Part shown: positions 17,036 through 24,825 of the stretch, one piece after another
Layout of the letters: every line of letters starts with the position of its first letter
How positions within the stretch are numbered: the stretch's first letter is position 1
Origin: Tropicibacter alexandrii
Lineage (GTDB): Bacteria > Pseudomonadota > Alphaproteobacteria > Rhodobacterales > Rhodobacteraceae
Reading direction: 5' to 3'
Length of the DNA: 64,000 bases
Assembly: GCF_003667315.2 (NCBI RefSeq)
Contig: NZ_RCTZ02000022.1
Location: 1 to 64,000, forward strand
Notes under the pieces: generated by a model
Seen by the model: the letters and a program-made list of their open reading frames with translations, nothing else
Database searches by the model: none
Told to the model about the DNA's origin: nothing
Translations under genes and position numbers: made by a program

Positions 17036-17063
17036 GGAAAAGCGAAAGACGGGCCGAAGCCCG
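17036..17063 (-). terminator. Terminator of the primase-helicase gene
   Basis: Read on the minus strand, CGGGC-TTCG-GCCCG is a five-pair stem with the stable TTCG tetraloop, followed by a T-rich tail (TCTTTCGCTTTT). It lies 47 bases after the stop at 17110. The stretch 16,725-17,035 holds no gene I can support. Confidence 0.55.
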
Positions 17064-17109
17064 CCTCTCATTCGATATAAAAATTGTTGTACACGAATTT
17101 TTATAACGA

Positions 17110-18921
17110 TCACTCATCGGTGCGGGGTTCGCCGAGCTTCCAGCGAGTGCTTTTTCCTTTACCGACCTGCTCAATCTCGCCAGCCTTCGCCAATTCCGCC
17201 CGAAGCTCGTTCAAAGTACCGACAGACGCAAGGCTGCGGCTGGTCACAGCGCTCTCGACTGCCTCCCACCTGACCGGCTGATCGGAAAGGAATTCGAGAA
17301 TGAACTCTCGCGCAGCGTCGGTGGCTGACGCGGGCCTGCCGACCGCATTTGTCTCAACCCGACAAACCTCGGCTTCGTTCGCGTCGGAAAACTCAATCGG
17401 GTGCAGCACAGGCGTTCCGTCCCGACCTCCGCCAAAACGTTCGAAGATCATGGTTCTGCCAAGTTCACTGGCATTGGCCTTGCCGTGCGCCAACGCGAAC
17501 CTCGATCGATCTGTCGGGTCCGTGCCATAGAAAAGCGCAGACCGGATGCTTGCAGCAAAACCGATGGAGCCGACGATACGGTACAAAGGGTGTTCTGCCG
17601 ATTGCTTGTTCAGGTGGCCAATGGCCAACACCGCACATCCAGCATCTTCCGCGATCTCCGTTAAGCGCCCGAGAAACTCGCCGACTTCATTTTGCCGGTT
17701 CATGTCACGTCCGCTGCCCATGTACGCTGTCAGCGTGTCGATCACGACCAGCTTGGGCTTCTCCTGCTCGATGTAACGCGCCATTGCCTCAAGATTCTCT
17801 GGCGATAGAATCTTGAACCGGGTCATCACGCGGATTTGGCCGATGTCCGCGTCGTTCTCCAGTAAACGTGGCAATGTCACCCTCTGCCAATTGTCCTCAG
17901 CCGACAGCAATAGCACCTTTCCCTTCGGTGCACGGTCATCGGTAAGCGGCCATCGGTCGCCTGAGGTCACTGCTGCGATCAGTTTGGTCACCAACAGGGA
18001 TTTACCCATGCCAGGGTTGCCCGCGAGAAGGGTTACGCCGAAATAGGGGATGTACGGGTAGTACAGGAATTCCATCGGCAAGGGCTCGGTTGTCTTTGGT
18101 GGCCCGAACAGGGCTGCAGTGTCTTCGACGTAGTTCCCGCTGCTCTGGATGACCGAGCGCAACTCGCTTGGCGACAACGGGGCTTCGGTGAAATCGTTGT
18201 TCAGGGTTTCCAGCATGGCCTCAACCGCATCTTCATCATCGAACCTTCGGCGCAAGAAGCAGGCCGTACGAAAGAAGAAATCGTTGCGGCTACCGCTCTT
18301 GATGACGAGGTCCGTTGATCCCGTTTGCGGTCCCTCTTTCCTATGCTGCGTTCGATCAGGTTTGAGCTTGCTCAAGTTCTTCGGCAAAGCGGCCATACCG
18401 GAAGGCGACCTTGAGGAGTAACGATAAGGCTTACCCGAGGGATGGGTGCTGGGCGGAACCATCAGCATTTTGTTGCTGCCGGTAAGAACATCAACATTTG
18501 CGCCCTTGAACGTGCCCTCAGACAACTCGCCTTTGAAGTACAGGTGGTAGCCGCGTCCGGTGAAGACCTTGACCGTTTCTGGAAGGTCAAGCTGCTTCAC
18601 GGCGGCACGCCCTTCATCGCCGTCCACGTCAACGACTGTAAATCCAGCGAGAGATATCGCGAGGTTTGCATTGGGCTGCCGTCGCAGGGCTTTTTGTACC
18701 AGTGCAATATCATCGGTCGCGCTATTCACGCCGTTTGGAAAGAATTTAGACAAGGGGTGCTTGCCGGGTGAAGGGCAGTCGTCACGCTTGCACGCGCATC
18801 GCCCGTCCTCGCCAATGCCGTATGTCAGGATCACTTTCCGCCCGGTGGCGATTTGAGCCTTTGCGGCGGTTAGTGTATTTCGAGAGCGCATCTGTTTTGA
18901 CACGCGAAATTGTTGTCGCAT
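17110..18921 (-). CDS. Bifunctional primase-polymerase and RepA-type helicase
   Basis: This protein has about 603 residues from the ATG at 18921, which follows AAAGGAA. The N-terminal half is a Prim-Pol (AEP) domain: CKRDDCPSPGKHPL near the start, LAGFTVVDVDGDEG with catalytic acids, and VFTGRGYHLYFKG. The C-terminal half is a RecA-like AAA_25 ATPase with Walker A GNPGMGKSLL, Walker B KLVVIDTLTAYMGSG and the RepA-like AIGHLNKQ segment. Together they would prime and unwind the element's origin. The neighbours (AlpA-like regulator, integrase) make this the replication gene of a satellite-like island. Confidence 0.9.
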   Translation of the reverse strand: MRQQFRVSKQMRSRNTLTAAKAQIATGRKVILTYGIGEDGRCACKRDDCPSPGKHPLSKFFPNGVNSATDDIALVQKALRRQPNANLAISLAGFTVVDVDGDEGRAAVKQLDLPETVKVFTGRGYHLYFKGELSEGTFKGANVDVLTGSNKMLMVPPSTHPSGKPYRYSSRSPSGMAALPKNLSKLKPDRTQHRKEGPQTGSTDLVIKSGSRNDFFFRTACFLRRRFDDEDAVEAMLETLNNDFTEAPLSPSELRSVIQSSGNYVEDTAALFGPPKTTEPLPMEFLYYPYIPYFGVTLLAGNPGMGKSLLVTKLIAAVTSGDRWPLTDDRAPKGKVLLLSAEDNWQRVTLPRLLENDADIGQIRVMTRFKILSPENLEAMARYIEQEKPKLVVIDTLTAYMGSGRDMNRQNEVGEFLGRLTEIAEDAGCAVLAIGHLNKQSAEHPLYRIVGSIGFAASIRSALFYGTDPTDRSRFALAHGKANASELGRTMIFERFGGGRDGTPVLHPIEFSDANEAEVCRVETNAVGRPASATDAAREFILEFLSDQPVRWEAVESAVTSRSLASVGTLNELRAELAKAGEIEQVGKGKSTRWKLGEPRTDE

Positions 18922-18972
18922 GGTGTTTCCTTTGATTATCTTCTGGGAGAGAAGGGGCTGGAAAGCCCCCAA

Positions 18973-19197
18973 TCAGTAATCAGCGTAGTGGGTTCGAGCG
19001 CGCTCATCGGCGCGTTCGGCGAGCCAGTCTTCGATCTCTGACATGAGCCACGCGACGGTGGTCCCACCCATTCTGATGCGACGGGGAAAGCGTCCTTGGG
19101 CCTCCCAGCGCAGTTTCGTTGTATTCGAAACGTTGATGCCCATGCGCTTCAGGTCTTCGCGGGTCACAAGCATCTTGTTCGCCATACTATCTGTCAT
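18973..19197 (-). CDS. AlpA-like DNA-binding regulator/excisionase
   Basis: This 74-residue MerR/HTH_17-fold protein reads LVTREDLKRMGINVSNTTKLRWEAQGRFPRRIRMGGTTVAWLMSEIEDWLAERA, the standard AlpA form: helix-turn-helix, FP-x-R-x-R wing and the W...EIEDWL end. AAAGGT precedes the ATG at 19197. AlpA proteins activate integrase or excision functions in P4-type satellites. It sits 51 bp upstream of the primase gene on the same strand. Confidence 0.88.
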   Translation of the reverse strand: MTDSMANKMLVTREDLKRMGINVSNTTKLRWEAQGRFPRRIRMGGTTVAWLMSEIEDWLAERADERARTHYADY

Positions 19198-19350
19198 GAT
19201 TTTACCTTTCGTTGCTGAAAGGAACCGGTTCCTGAGACAGTAGTGGCGCGATAATTTTAGCTTGTCATTTCAATGCTATGAACACGGGCGGGGCAAATTA
19301 AGATATTCTGTTCAATCGACTAGGCGATAGTCGGAAACTGCTCGTTGAAT

Positions 19351-20046
19351 TTACCTGTTTAGGTTTTCTAGCTTGGCGGGTTCTTTTATGAACCTTGTGT
19401 AGTAGGCCGCGAGGAGCGGTCGCGCTGATGCCCGTATGAACTCAGGGTATTCGCCATCAATTTTACCTTCTGACGCCGAGCGCTTCACATTCTCAAGGCC
19501 CCGGATATCGATGAAGACTTCGGTCATACCGTTGACAACTGCTTGCATCGTTTCTGCATGGGCCGTTGCTACCCCCACATCCTTCGGCGTACTGCTGACT
19601 GCCTGAACCAGCTCTAGTAGGTTCGATACGGCGGCATCGGCTTCCTGCACCCGTTGCCGCATTTCTGAGGCTGGTACAAATCGGGAGGATTTTCCCATAC
19701 CGGAGCGAATAACCACTGATGACAACATATCATCACTGTCGGCCAAAACCGCCATCAAACGGCGGGACAGATCATCGACTTTCGCGGCCCAAGCATATTT
19801 TTGTGCCGGTGTCGCGGCTCCGCCCACGAAATCGAAAACGGACAGGAGGTACTCGGCGGTCGCTGCAAGTTGGAGGCGAAGTTCCTCAATGTCGGTTGGA
19901 CTCTCGAGACGTATCGTCTGTGCGATCTCGGCCACTGCATTTTGGCGGTAAATTTCGGACCAAGGATTGTGGCCGGGCGGGAACTTCTTGCCGGCATCTC
20001 CAACCCAACGCTCAGGCGTGATGTCGCCTTTCAAGTTGCTGAGCAT
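19351..20046 (-). CDS. Hypothetical helical protein next to the integrase
   Basis: This protein has about 231 residues from the ATG at 20046, the first Met that makes sense after overlap with the integrase C-terminus. It is mostly helical (DIEELRLQLAATAEYLLSVFDFVGG, VQEADAAVSNLLELVQAVSS) with no signal peptide. It starts 35 bp before the integrase stop, so the two may be co-transcribed. I do not recognise a family. Confidence 0.55.
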   Translation of the reverse strand: MLSNLKGDITPERWVGDAGKKFPPGHNPWSEIYRQNAVAEIAQTIRLESPTDIEELRLQLAATAEYLLSVFDFVGGAATPAQKYAWAAKVDDLSRRLMAVLADSDDMLSSVVIRSGMGKSSRFVPASEMRQRVQEADAAVSNLLELVQAVSSTPKDVGVATAHAETMQAVVNGMTEVFIDIRGLENVKRSASEGKIDGEYPEFIRASARPLLAAYYTRFIKEPAKLENLNR

Positions 20047-21205
20047 TCTTGGGCGTTGTGATCTTTTCGATATGCTCATTCCACTTGTCCAGCGCCTCGC
20101 GCTTCTCGTCTGCGTATGAATAGACATTGTAGATAGCGGCCACGCCCGAGACCACACCTGTCTTGTGGTTCAACAGGGCCTCAGTGACGGGCTGAGGCAC
20201 GCCCAACATCGCCATGTTGGTGGACATCGTGCGGCGCAGGTCGTGGATGATCCACGGCTCTGTGCCCTCGGGCAGCTCTTTGTCGAGCCGGTCTTTCAGG
20301 CGACCAAACCCCGACATGGGCGATTTGCCGGTGGTCGTGAACACATAGTCCGACCCAATGAACCTCGGCACCCGGCGCAACACGTCCAGCATCGCGTCGG
20401 TGATCGGCACAGTGTGCTGCCTGCCGTTCTTGGCGCGCTGCGAAGGCAGCGTCCAAAGGCGTTTTTCGAGGTCGATTTCCGGCCAACGCATTTCAGCGAC
20501 CTCGGCGCGTCTCTGGCCGCTGAGCATAAGGAACTTCATACAATCCCCGAAAGGATAGCCTTCGTCGCCAAAGACCTCCCACAGCGCGCCCAGCTCTTCG
20601 TCGGTCAGTACACGCTCGCGCGACCGTTCCTTCGACAGCGGTTTCATCCCGGCAATGGGGGAGGCGTCGATCATGCCGCGCTCGACGCACCAACCCATCA
20701 AGTGCTTGAGGTGGGCCAGTGCGCGGTTCGCGCTGACCGGCGCGGATTTGTGGATCACGTCGCAGGCTTTCACGACATCGGCACGCTTGATCTCGTCGAT
20801 CCGTTTGCTGTGCAGGGTGGTGAACTTCGCCAGCAGGGCTTCCTTGCGCTTCCAGTCGCGGTTGTGAACCTTGGCGTGCTTCTCGATGTAATCGGGGATC
20901 ACGTCGCCTAGCGTCGGCTTGGTATCGATCTCAATGCCGGTGCGATCTTCAAACCGGCCAGTCTCGATTTCATAGAGAACCTGTTGCACCCGCTTACGCG
21001 CATCAGCCAGTGATATGATGGGGAACCGCCCGATGGTCAGTCGCCGCATTTTGCCGTTGATGCGCTTGTGCAGGCAGAACGTCTTGGTGCCGGACGCGCT
21101 GATGCGCAGGACCAGACCCGGCATCAACTCGTCCCGAAAATCGAGACGTTTCGACGGATCGGGCTTCTGGCCCTCGATGAACTTGGTGGTGAGCTTGCGT
21201 TTCAT
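20012..21205 (-). CDS. Tyrosine recombinase/integrase of block B
   Basis: This protein has 397 residues from the ATG at 21205 (MKRKLTTKFIEG, the usual family start); the frame is open to 21247. The N-terminal DUF4102 part shows RDELMPGLVLRISASGTKTF and RLTIGRFPIISLADARKRV. The catalytic residues are in MLSGQRRAEVAEMRW (Arg), IIHDLRRTMSTNM (His and Arg), LLNHKTG (His) and YNVYSYADEKREAL (Tyr). It would move the block between the two tRNA-Phe 3'-end repeats. It lies 3.6 kb from the right repeat, so the peptide operon between them may have been added later. Confidence 0.93.
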   Translation of the reverse strand: MKRKLTTKFIEGQKPDPSKRLDFRDELMPGLVLRISASGTKTFCLHKRINGKMRRLTIGRFPIISLADARKRVQQVLYEIETGRFEDRTGIEIDTKPTLGDVIPDYIEKHAKVHNRDWKRKEALLAKFTTLHSKRIDEIKRADVVKACDVIHKSAPVSANRALAHLKHLMGWCVERGMIDASPIAGMKPLSKERSRERVLTDEELGALWEVFGDEGYPFGDCMKFLMLSGQRRAEVAEMRWPEIDLEKRLWTLPSQRAKNGRQHTVPITDAMLDVLRRVPRFIGSDYVFTTTGKSPMSGFGRLKDRLDKELPEGTEPWIIHDLRRTMSTNMAMLGVPQPVTEALLNHKTGVVSGVAAIYNVYSYADEKREALDKWNEHIEKITTPKNAQQLERRHHA

Positions 21206-21464
21206 AAATCCATGATAAGATGGACGGATGAGCCGCGTCAGGGACAATCCTGATCAACTTGAGTCTGTTCGCGCAGGTTTGCGCAACTGACGGGAACGGG
21301 AGCCCGCAACCAATTCGGTTGGTCGCACTCACTTTGAAATCCATTGGAACTGGATCCTTGCGCTTCCGAGATCGCCCCTAAAGAGAAAACTGTAGTCTGG
21401 CGTGAATTCATCTGGTAGCCTTGCATGCATAGCGTGAGACTAAAAAATTCGGGAGTACTCAAAG

Positions 21465-21761
21465 ATGCCAGTGAGTGGACCACCAAAACAGTTTCGGCAA
21501 GTGGATTTGATGAAGACTTTGCAAGAAGGAGACCTTCGAGAGAGGCTCGCTCAGTTTTCGGGCGATCGCGTGAATCTCGACCAGATGAGCAGAGAAGAGC
21601 TAATGAACATTATTGTCGAGTTACAGAACAACGCGCTTACCACACTGGACCCGGATTTCGACCCCAACAATAACAATTCGAGCGACTTTTATGATTATTG
21701 GGATGACTGGAACCTGAATAATTGGGGAAACTTTTTCGACCACGACTTTGATAATACATGA
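21465..21761 (+). CDS. Candidate RiPP precursor peptide
   Basis: This 98-residue peptide has two clear parts. Residues 10-58 are charged and helix-prone (LMKTLQEGDLRERLAQF, SREELMNIIVELQ), as in leader or borosin-binding regions. Residues 61-98 are a low-complexity acidic tail with no Cys, Lys or Arg: an Asn run at 68-71, then many aromatic-X-(Asp/Asn) triplets (FYD 75-77, YWD 78-80, WDD 79-81, WGN 87-89, FFD 90-92, FDN 95-97). Such triplets are the substrates of cyclophane-forming radical SAM enzymes. The stop overlaps the start of the radical SAM gene (ATGATGG). GGGAG at 21451 is the ribosome-binding site. Confidence 0.8.
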   Translation: MPVSGPPKQFRQVDLMKTLQEGDLRERLAQFSGDRVNLDQMSREELMNIIVELQNNALTTLDPDFDPNNNNSSDFYDYWDDWNLNNWGNFFDHDFDNT

Positions 21762-22969
21762 TGGTTGCGAAAACCGCGGCTGAGGTCCGGGAAGTAATCG
21801 AAAAGACTAACGACAGAACGCGCCTACTTGTTCTGCAGTCAACGCCATTCTGCAACTTGAACTGCACCTACTGCTACCTGTCAGAGCAAAGCCGAAGCAC
21901 AAAGGGTCTAATGTCTCTCGACATTGTCGAGAAAGCGGTAGCGTTTCTCAGAGATGGGGGGCTGATTAAGGATCGATTGACCGTCCTTTGGCACGCCGGA
22001 GAACCACTAGTTGCACCGATAGAGTACTATCGAGAAGCGATGAACAGGGTCCAGCAACAAGCCCCGGCTGGTGTTCAGCTCGATTTCGACATTCAAACCA
22101 ATGCTTGTTTAATTGATTCCGCTTGGTGTGAATTCATTCGTGCTTCCGGCTTACGTGTTGGTGTAAGCATTGACGGCCCGAAAGAGATACACGACGAACA
22201 TAGGATAAACAGGCAAGGGCAAGGTACATTTTTTGAAACAATGAGGGGCGTTAACCTCCTCAAGGAGCACGGCATTCCCTTTAGTACTATTTCTGTGGTG
22301 ACATCAAAATCGGTTGAGAATCCCGAGCACCTAATAGATTTTCTTCTTGAGCTGGATTCTGTCAGCATTGGCTTCAATGTGGAGGAGATTGAAGGCGCAA
22401 ACTTAGAAAGCAGCATTAGCATTGGAAGTGATGAGGTTCGAGATTTTGTGTTCAGAATATACCAACGCCTTAAGTCGCGCGGGCAACTTCAGAGATGCCG
22501 TGAGTTCAAGACGATCCTAAGGCAGGTTGCTCAAGCTGGCCGACCAGTGTTTGAGAACCGACAGGGTGAGAACAAGGCGCTTAGTATTATCACCGTTGAT
22601 CGGCTGGGAGGTATTTCAACATTTTCGCCAGAGCTCCACGGCCTACAAACTCCTTACACAGAGAATGGATTTTCCTTTGGGACCGTTGACGGAAGCCTTC
22701 AACAGTTTCTCGCAAATCTGGAGTTTCAAGCTGTCATGCAGGAAATCGAAGCAGGAATTGACGCCTGTAGAAGCGACTGTAAATACTTCGGGTTCTGCGC
22801 GGGGGGGTCGCCCTCAAATAAGTTGGCTGAGAATGGATCTCTGTCGAGCACAAAGACACAACAGTGTTGGTTTAGGAAGACACTATTTGCTGACACTCTG
22901 TTGGATGATTTCTTCTTAGATTTGGCTGCGAGTTCAAAAGTGGAGGCAGGGAATGGGCTCAGAATTTAA
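21758..22969 (+). CDS. Radical SAM/SPASM peptide maturase (cyclophane-forming type)
   Basis: This 403-residue enzyme carries the radical SAM motif CNLNCTYC (Cys 32, 36, 39) for the SAM-cleaving 4Fe-4S cluster, followed by the LTVLWHAGEPL segment of peptide maturases. The C-terminal auxiliary-cluster region, CRSDCKYFGFCAGGSPSNK plus a Cys at 370 (Cys 337, 341, 347, 370), has the form seen in GrrM/FxsB/XyeB-like enzymes. These join an aromatic side chain to the beta-carbon of a residue two positions on. It is translationally coupled to the precursor upstream and overlaps the oxygenase gene downstream by 17 bp. The reaction here is inferred from family and precursor. Confidence 0.88.
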   Translation: MMVAKTAAEVREVIEKTNDRTRLLVLQSTPFCNLNCTYCYLSEQSRSTKGLMSLDIVEKAVAFLRDGGLIKDRLTVLWHAGEPLVAPIEYYREAMNRVQQQAPAGVQLDFDIQTNACLIDSAWCEFIRASGLRVGVSIDGPKEIHDEHRINRQGQGTFFETMRGVNLLKEHGIPFSTISVVTSKSVENPEHLIDFLLELDSVSIGFNVEEIEGANLESSISIGSDEVRDFVFRIYQRLKSRGQLQRCREFKTILRQVAQAGRPVFENRQGENKALSIITVDRLGGISTFSPELHGLQTPYTENGFSFGTVDGSLQQFLANLEFQAVMQEIEAGIDACRSDCKYFGFCAGGSPSNKLAENGSLSSTKTQQCWFRKTLFADTLLDDFFLDLAASSKVEAGNGLRI

Positions 22970-23822
22970 AATCGCACTGTATGGTGACACTGAGCCCCCC
23001 AATTCACAGGTTAATTCAGGCGCGTGGAGTTTTGAGAAAAGCTCGTTTATGGATCGCCAGTATTGCGGTGGGCTTTATCTGCCAAACAATGATTGGGCAG
23101 ATAGCCAGACTGACTATGCGCGTGTTACCAAAGGTTCATTTGCAAGCTGTCTGCATGGGGATACAATCACACTTCTCGCGCTTCCCGATCAAATCATTAC
23201 CGGTTTCTACCGTGAATACATCCCCCTACTTACCAAGGGAAACATCGTTGAGGCCCAAAAGTGCGTTCGCGAGAACACTGCGGAGAAGATTGTCAGCAGC
23301 GTGCTTGAAGAACTGGAGGTTGATGCTGATAAGGTCGAAAAGTCAGTTGTGAATTTAACCATCCGGCATCTGTTTCGCAGCGCGAATATCGCGCAACGAA
23401 CATCATCTACGGGTGACTCACAAAATCCAAATCAAGTTCGTGGCCTTCATGTGGACAACTGGGAGACGCCTCGAAAATTGATACCGGATCGGTGTGGCGC
23501 AGGTCTGAAACTGATCGTCAACATCGGCACTGAGGCTAGGCACTTCGTTTTTCTCAACTATCGGGCTGATGCGATTTACAAAGATCATCAGGATTCAGGA
23601 TTTGGCGCTTTACAAAATCTCATAATAAACAGTGATTTTGCCTCGCCGATTGCCGACTGGTTCTTGGGCCAGTTCCCTTCAACAGGGCTGATAAGGATCA
23701 AACTTGAGCCAGGTATGGCTGTTCTTGCACCCGTTCAGAATGCGGTTCATGACGGAGATCTTTCCGGGAAGGCACAACCGGATGCGGTGTGTATGATTTC
23801 TTTCAAAGGCAGCAATGTATGA
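22953..23822 (+). CDS. Probable Fe(II)/2-oxoglutarate-dependent oxygenase
   Basis: This 289-residue protein has a plausible iron triad: HVD at 166-168 (LHVDNWETPR) and His 266 in APVQNAVHDGDL, with beta-strands between them (LKLIVNIGTEARHFVFLN) as in a double-stranded beta-helix. No Arg follows the distal His at the usual distance, so the co-substrate site is less certain. The start lies inside the radical SAM gene and the stop overlaps the methyltransferase start. Hydroxylation or desaturation of the precursor is the likely role. A non-enzymatic cupin-like protein is the alternative. Confidence 0.6.
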   Translation: MGSEFKIALYGDTEPPNSQVNSGAWSFEKSSFMDRQYCGGLYLPNNDWADSQTDYARVTKGSFASCLHGDTITLLALPDQIITGFYREYIPLLTKGNIVEAQKCVRENTAEKIVSSVLEELEVDADKVEKSVVNLTIRHLFRSANIAQRTSSTGDSQNPNQVRGLHVDNWETPRKLIPDRCGAGLKLIVNIGTEARHFVFLNYRADAIYKDHQDSGFGALQNLIINSDFASPIADWFLGQFPSTGLIRIKLEPGMAVLAPVQNAVHDGDLSGKAQPDAVCMISFKGSNV

Positions 23823-24574
23823 CTCAGTCGAGAGTGTCTATCGTCGGCGCTGGCATCAAGATACCGGACCACATGACAATAGAAGGGCTCTCGGTTCTCC
23901 AAAGCTGCGATGAAGTATGGACAGTGCTCCAGGAATCGCCGCAGACTTGGTCCTTAACAAAGAACTGTACTGCAAAGGTTCACAAGCTAACTGATGATTA
24001 TTCAAGTAACGAACGGAGGAGTGTGAATTACCAGTATGCGGTTCAGCGAATGGTTAATAGAGCACTTCAGGGCTATCATATTTGCTACCTCACTTATGGA
24101 AACCCTACGTACTTTGACAGCGTGTGTGCTGGCCTGATTGAGCAGTGTGAGATATCGCAAGTTTATTGTAAAATATATGCAGGTGTATCCTCTTTTGATC
24201 TGGTTTTCAACGACTTGGAGAAAGATACCGCGCCTGGAGTTTTGGTGTTGGAAGTCAATAGATTCCTTGCAGAGCAGAAGTCTGTGTCGCCGGATGTATC
24301 AGTGTTGTTGACGCAAGTTGGATTATTAGAAAGATCAATTCACACACCAGCTAGCGCCACCTATGGTGGCAAGCTTGCACCTCTGGTCGATGCAATAACT
24401 GACCTGTTCGGTTCGGAGCATCAGGTTTCACTCGTTCGATCTACGAATAGAGCAAGCGGAGAAAACGGATTCGTGAAAAGCATGCCAATTGAACACTTGT
24501 CACGAATGTCTGAGGGCTTTTTGCTTGGATCATCATTGTTCGTTCCTGCGAGAAAAACTCATAGTAAACATTAG
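23819..24574 (+). CDS. Tetrapyrrole-methylase-fold methyltransferase, borosin-like
   Basis: This protein has 251 residues from the ATG at 23819 (ATGA overlap with the oxygenase stop). VSIVGAGIKIPDHMTIEGLSVL is the N-terminal SAM-binding segment of the tetrapyrrole methylase superfamily, and LTYGNPTYFD is the YGxP motif. From memory, the borosin enzyme OphMA uses Tyr66, Arg72, Tyr76 and Tyr98; here Tyr61, Arg67, Tyr71 and Tyr93 keep exactly that spacing. In a peptide operon this points to backbone alpha-N-methylation rather than corrin chemistry. Unlike fungal borosins, the substrate is a separate protein, as in split borosins. Confidence 0.8.
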   Translation: MTQSRVSIVGAGIKIPDHMTIEGLSVLQSCDEVWTVLQESPQTWSLTKNCTAKVHKLTDDYSSNERRSVNYQYAVQRMVNRALQGYHICYLTYGNPTYFDSVCAGLIEQCEISQVYCKIYAGVSSFDLVFNDLEKDTAPGVLVLEVNRFLAEQKSVSPDVSVLLTQVGLLERSIHTPASATYGGKLAPLVDAITDLFGSEHQVSLVRSTNRASGENGFVKSMPIEHLSRMSEGFLLGSSLFVPARKTHSKH

Positions 24575-24625
24575 ACAAAGGAGCCCCATGGATTGTCTAA
24601 AGATTATTAGCTCTTATTGCTTGCG

Positions 24626-24644
24626 GGGTATCACTCGGGTAGCA
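24626..24644 (+). repeat. Integrase arm-type site candidate, right copy
   Basis: GGGTATCACTCGGGTAGCA matches 17 of 19 bases of the copy at 9,720-9,738, in the same orientation. It lies about 160 bp inside the right attachment repeat. The region 24,575-24,776 holds no gene I can support apart from a doubtful 28-codon frame. Confidence 0.5.
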
Positions 24645-24776
24645 GGAGTGGTGAGCTTGTGTGCTCCGGCGTGAGACTGGTCGGGACGATCTGCCAAGCC
24701 CAAAGGTCAGGGGTTTCAATCGACTACGTTACAGGTTGAACGATCCTGAGACGGCCCGCATGGATCACAAGGCTAA

Positions 24777-24821
24777 TTGAAAATCCTCGTGTCGGTGGTT
24801 CGATTCCGCCCCCGGGCACCA
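24777..24821 (+). tRNA. tRNA-Phe(GAA) 3' half only (attachment-site remnant)
   Basis: The run reads as anticodon loop TTGAAAA (24777-24783, anticodon GAA), 3' anticodon strand TCCTC, variable loop GTGTC, T-arm GGTGG-TTCGATT-CCGCC and acceptor strand CCCGGGC plus ACCA, which is the 3' half of a tRNA-Phe. The upstream bases do not supply GAGGA for the anticodon stem, a D-arm or the GCCCGGG acceptor strand, so the gene is cut in the anticodon arm. Block B or its predecessor has separated this half from the functional gene, expected to lie left of the window. Confidence 0.8.
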
Positions 24822-24825
24822 TTTA
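24802..24825 (+). repeat. Attachment-site repeat, right copy (tRNA-Phe 3' end)
   Basis: These 24 bases are identical to 9,632-9,655 and end four bases past the CCA of the tRNA-Phe half. Identity stops after ATTTA on the right and before GATTCC on the left. They define the right boundary of block B. Confidence 0.85.

Noticed and set aside
24588-24674. 28-codon frame with AAAGGAG upstream, after the RiPP operon
   Set aside because: The ribosome-binding site is good, but the frame overlaps the 24,626 arm-type repeat and has no conserved features; it may be chance. A second precursor cannot be excluded.
24660-24776. 5' half of tRNA-Phe
   Set aside because: No GCCCGGG acceptor strand, D-arm or GAGGA anticodon strand could be found, so the tRNA gene is incomplete here.
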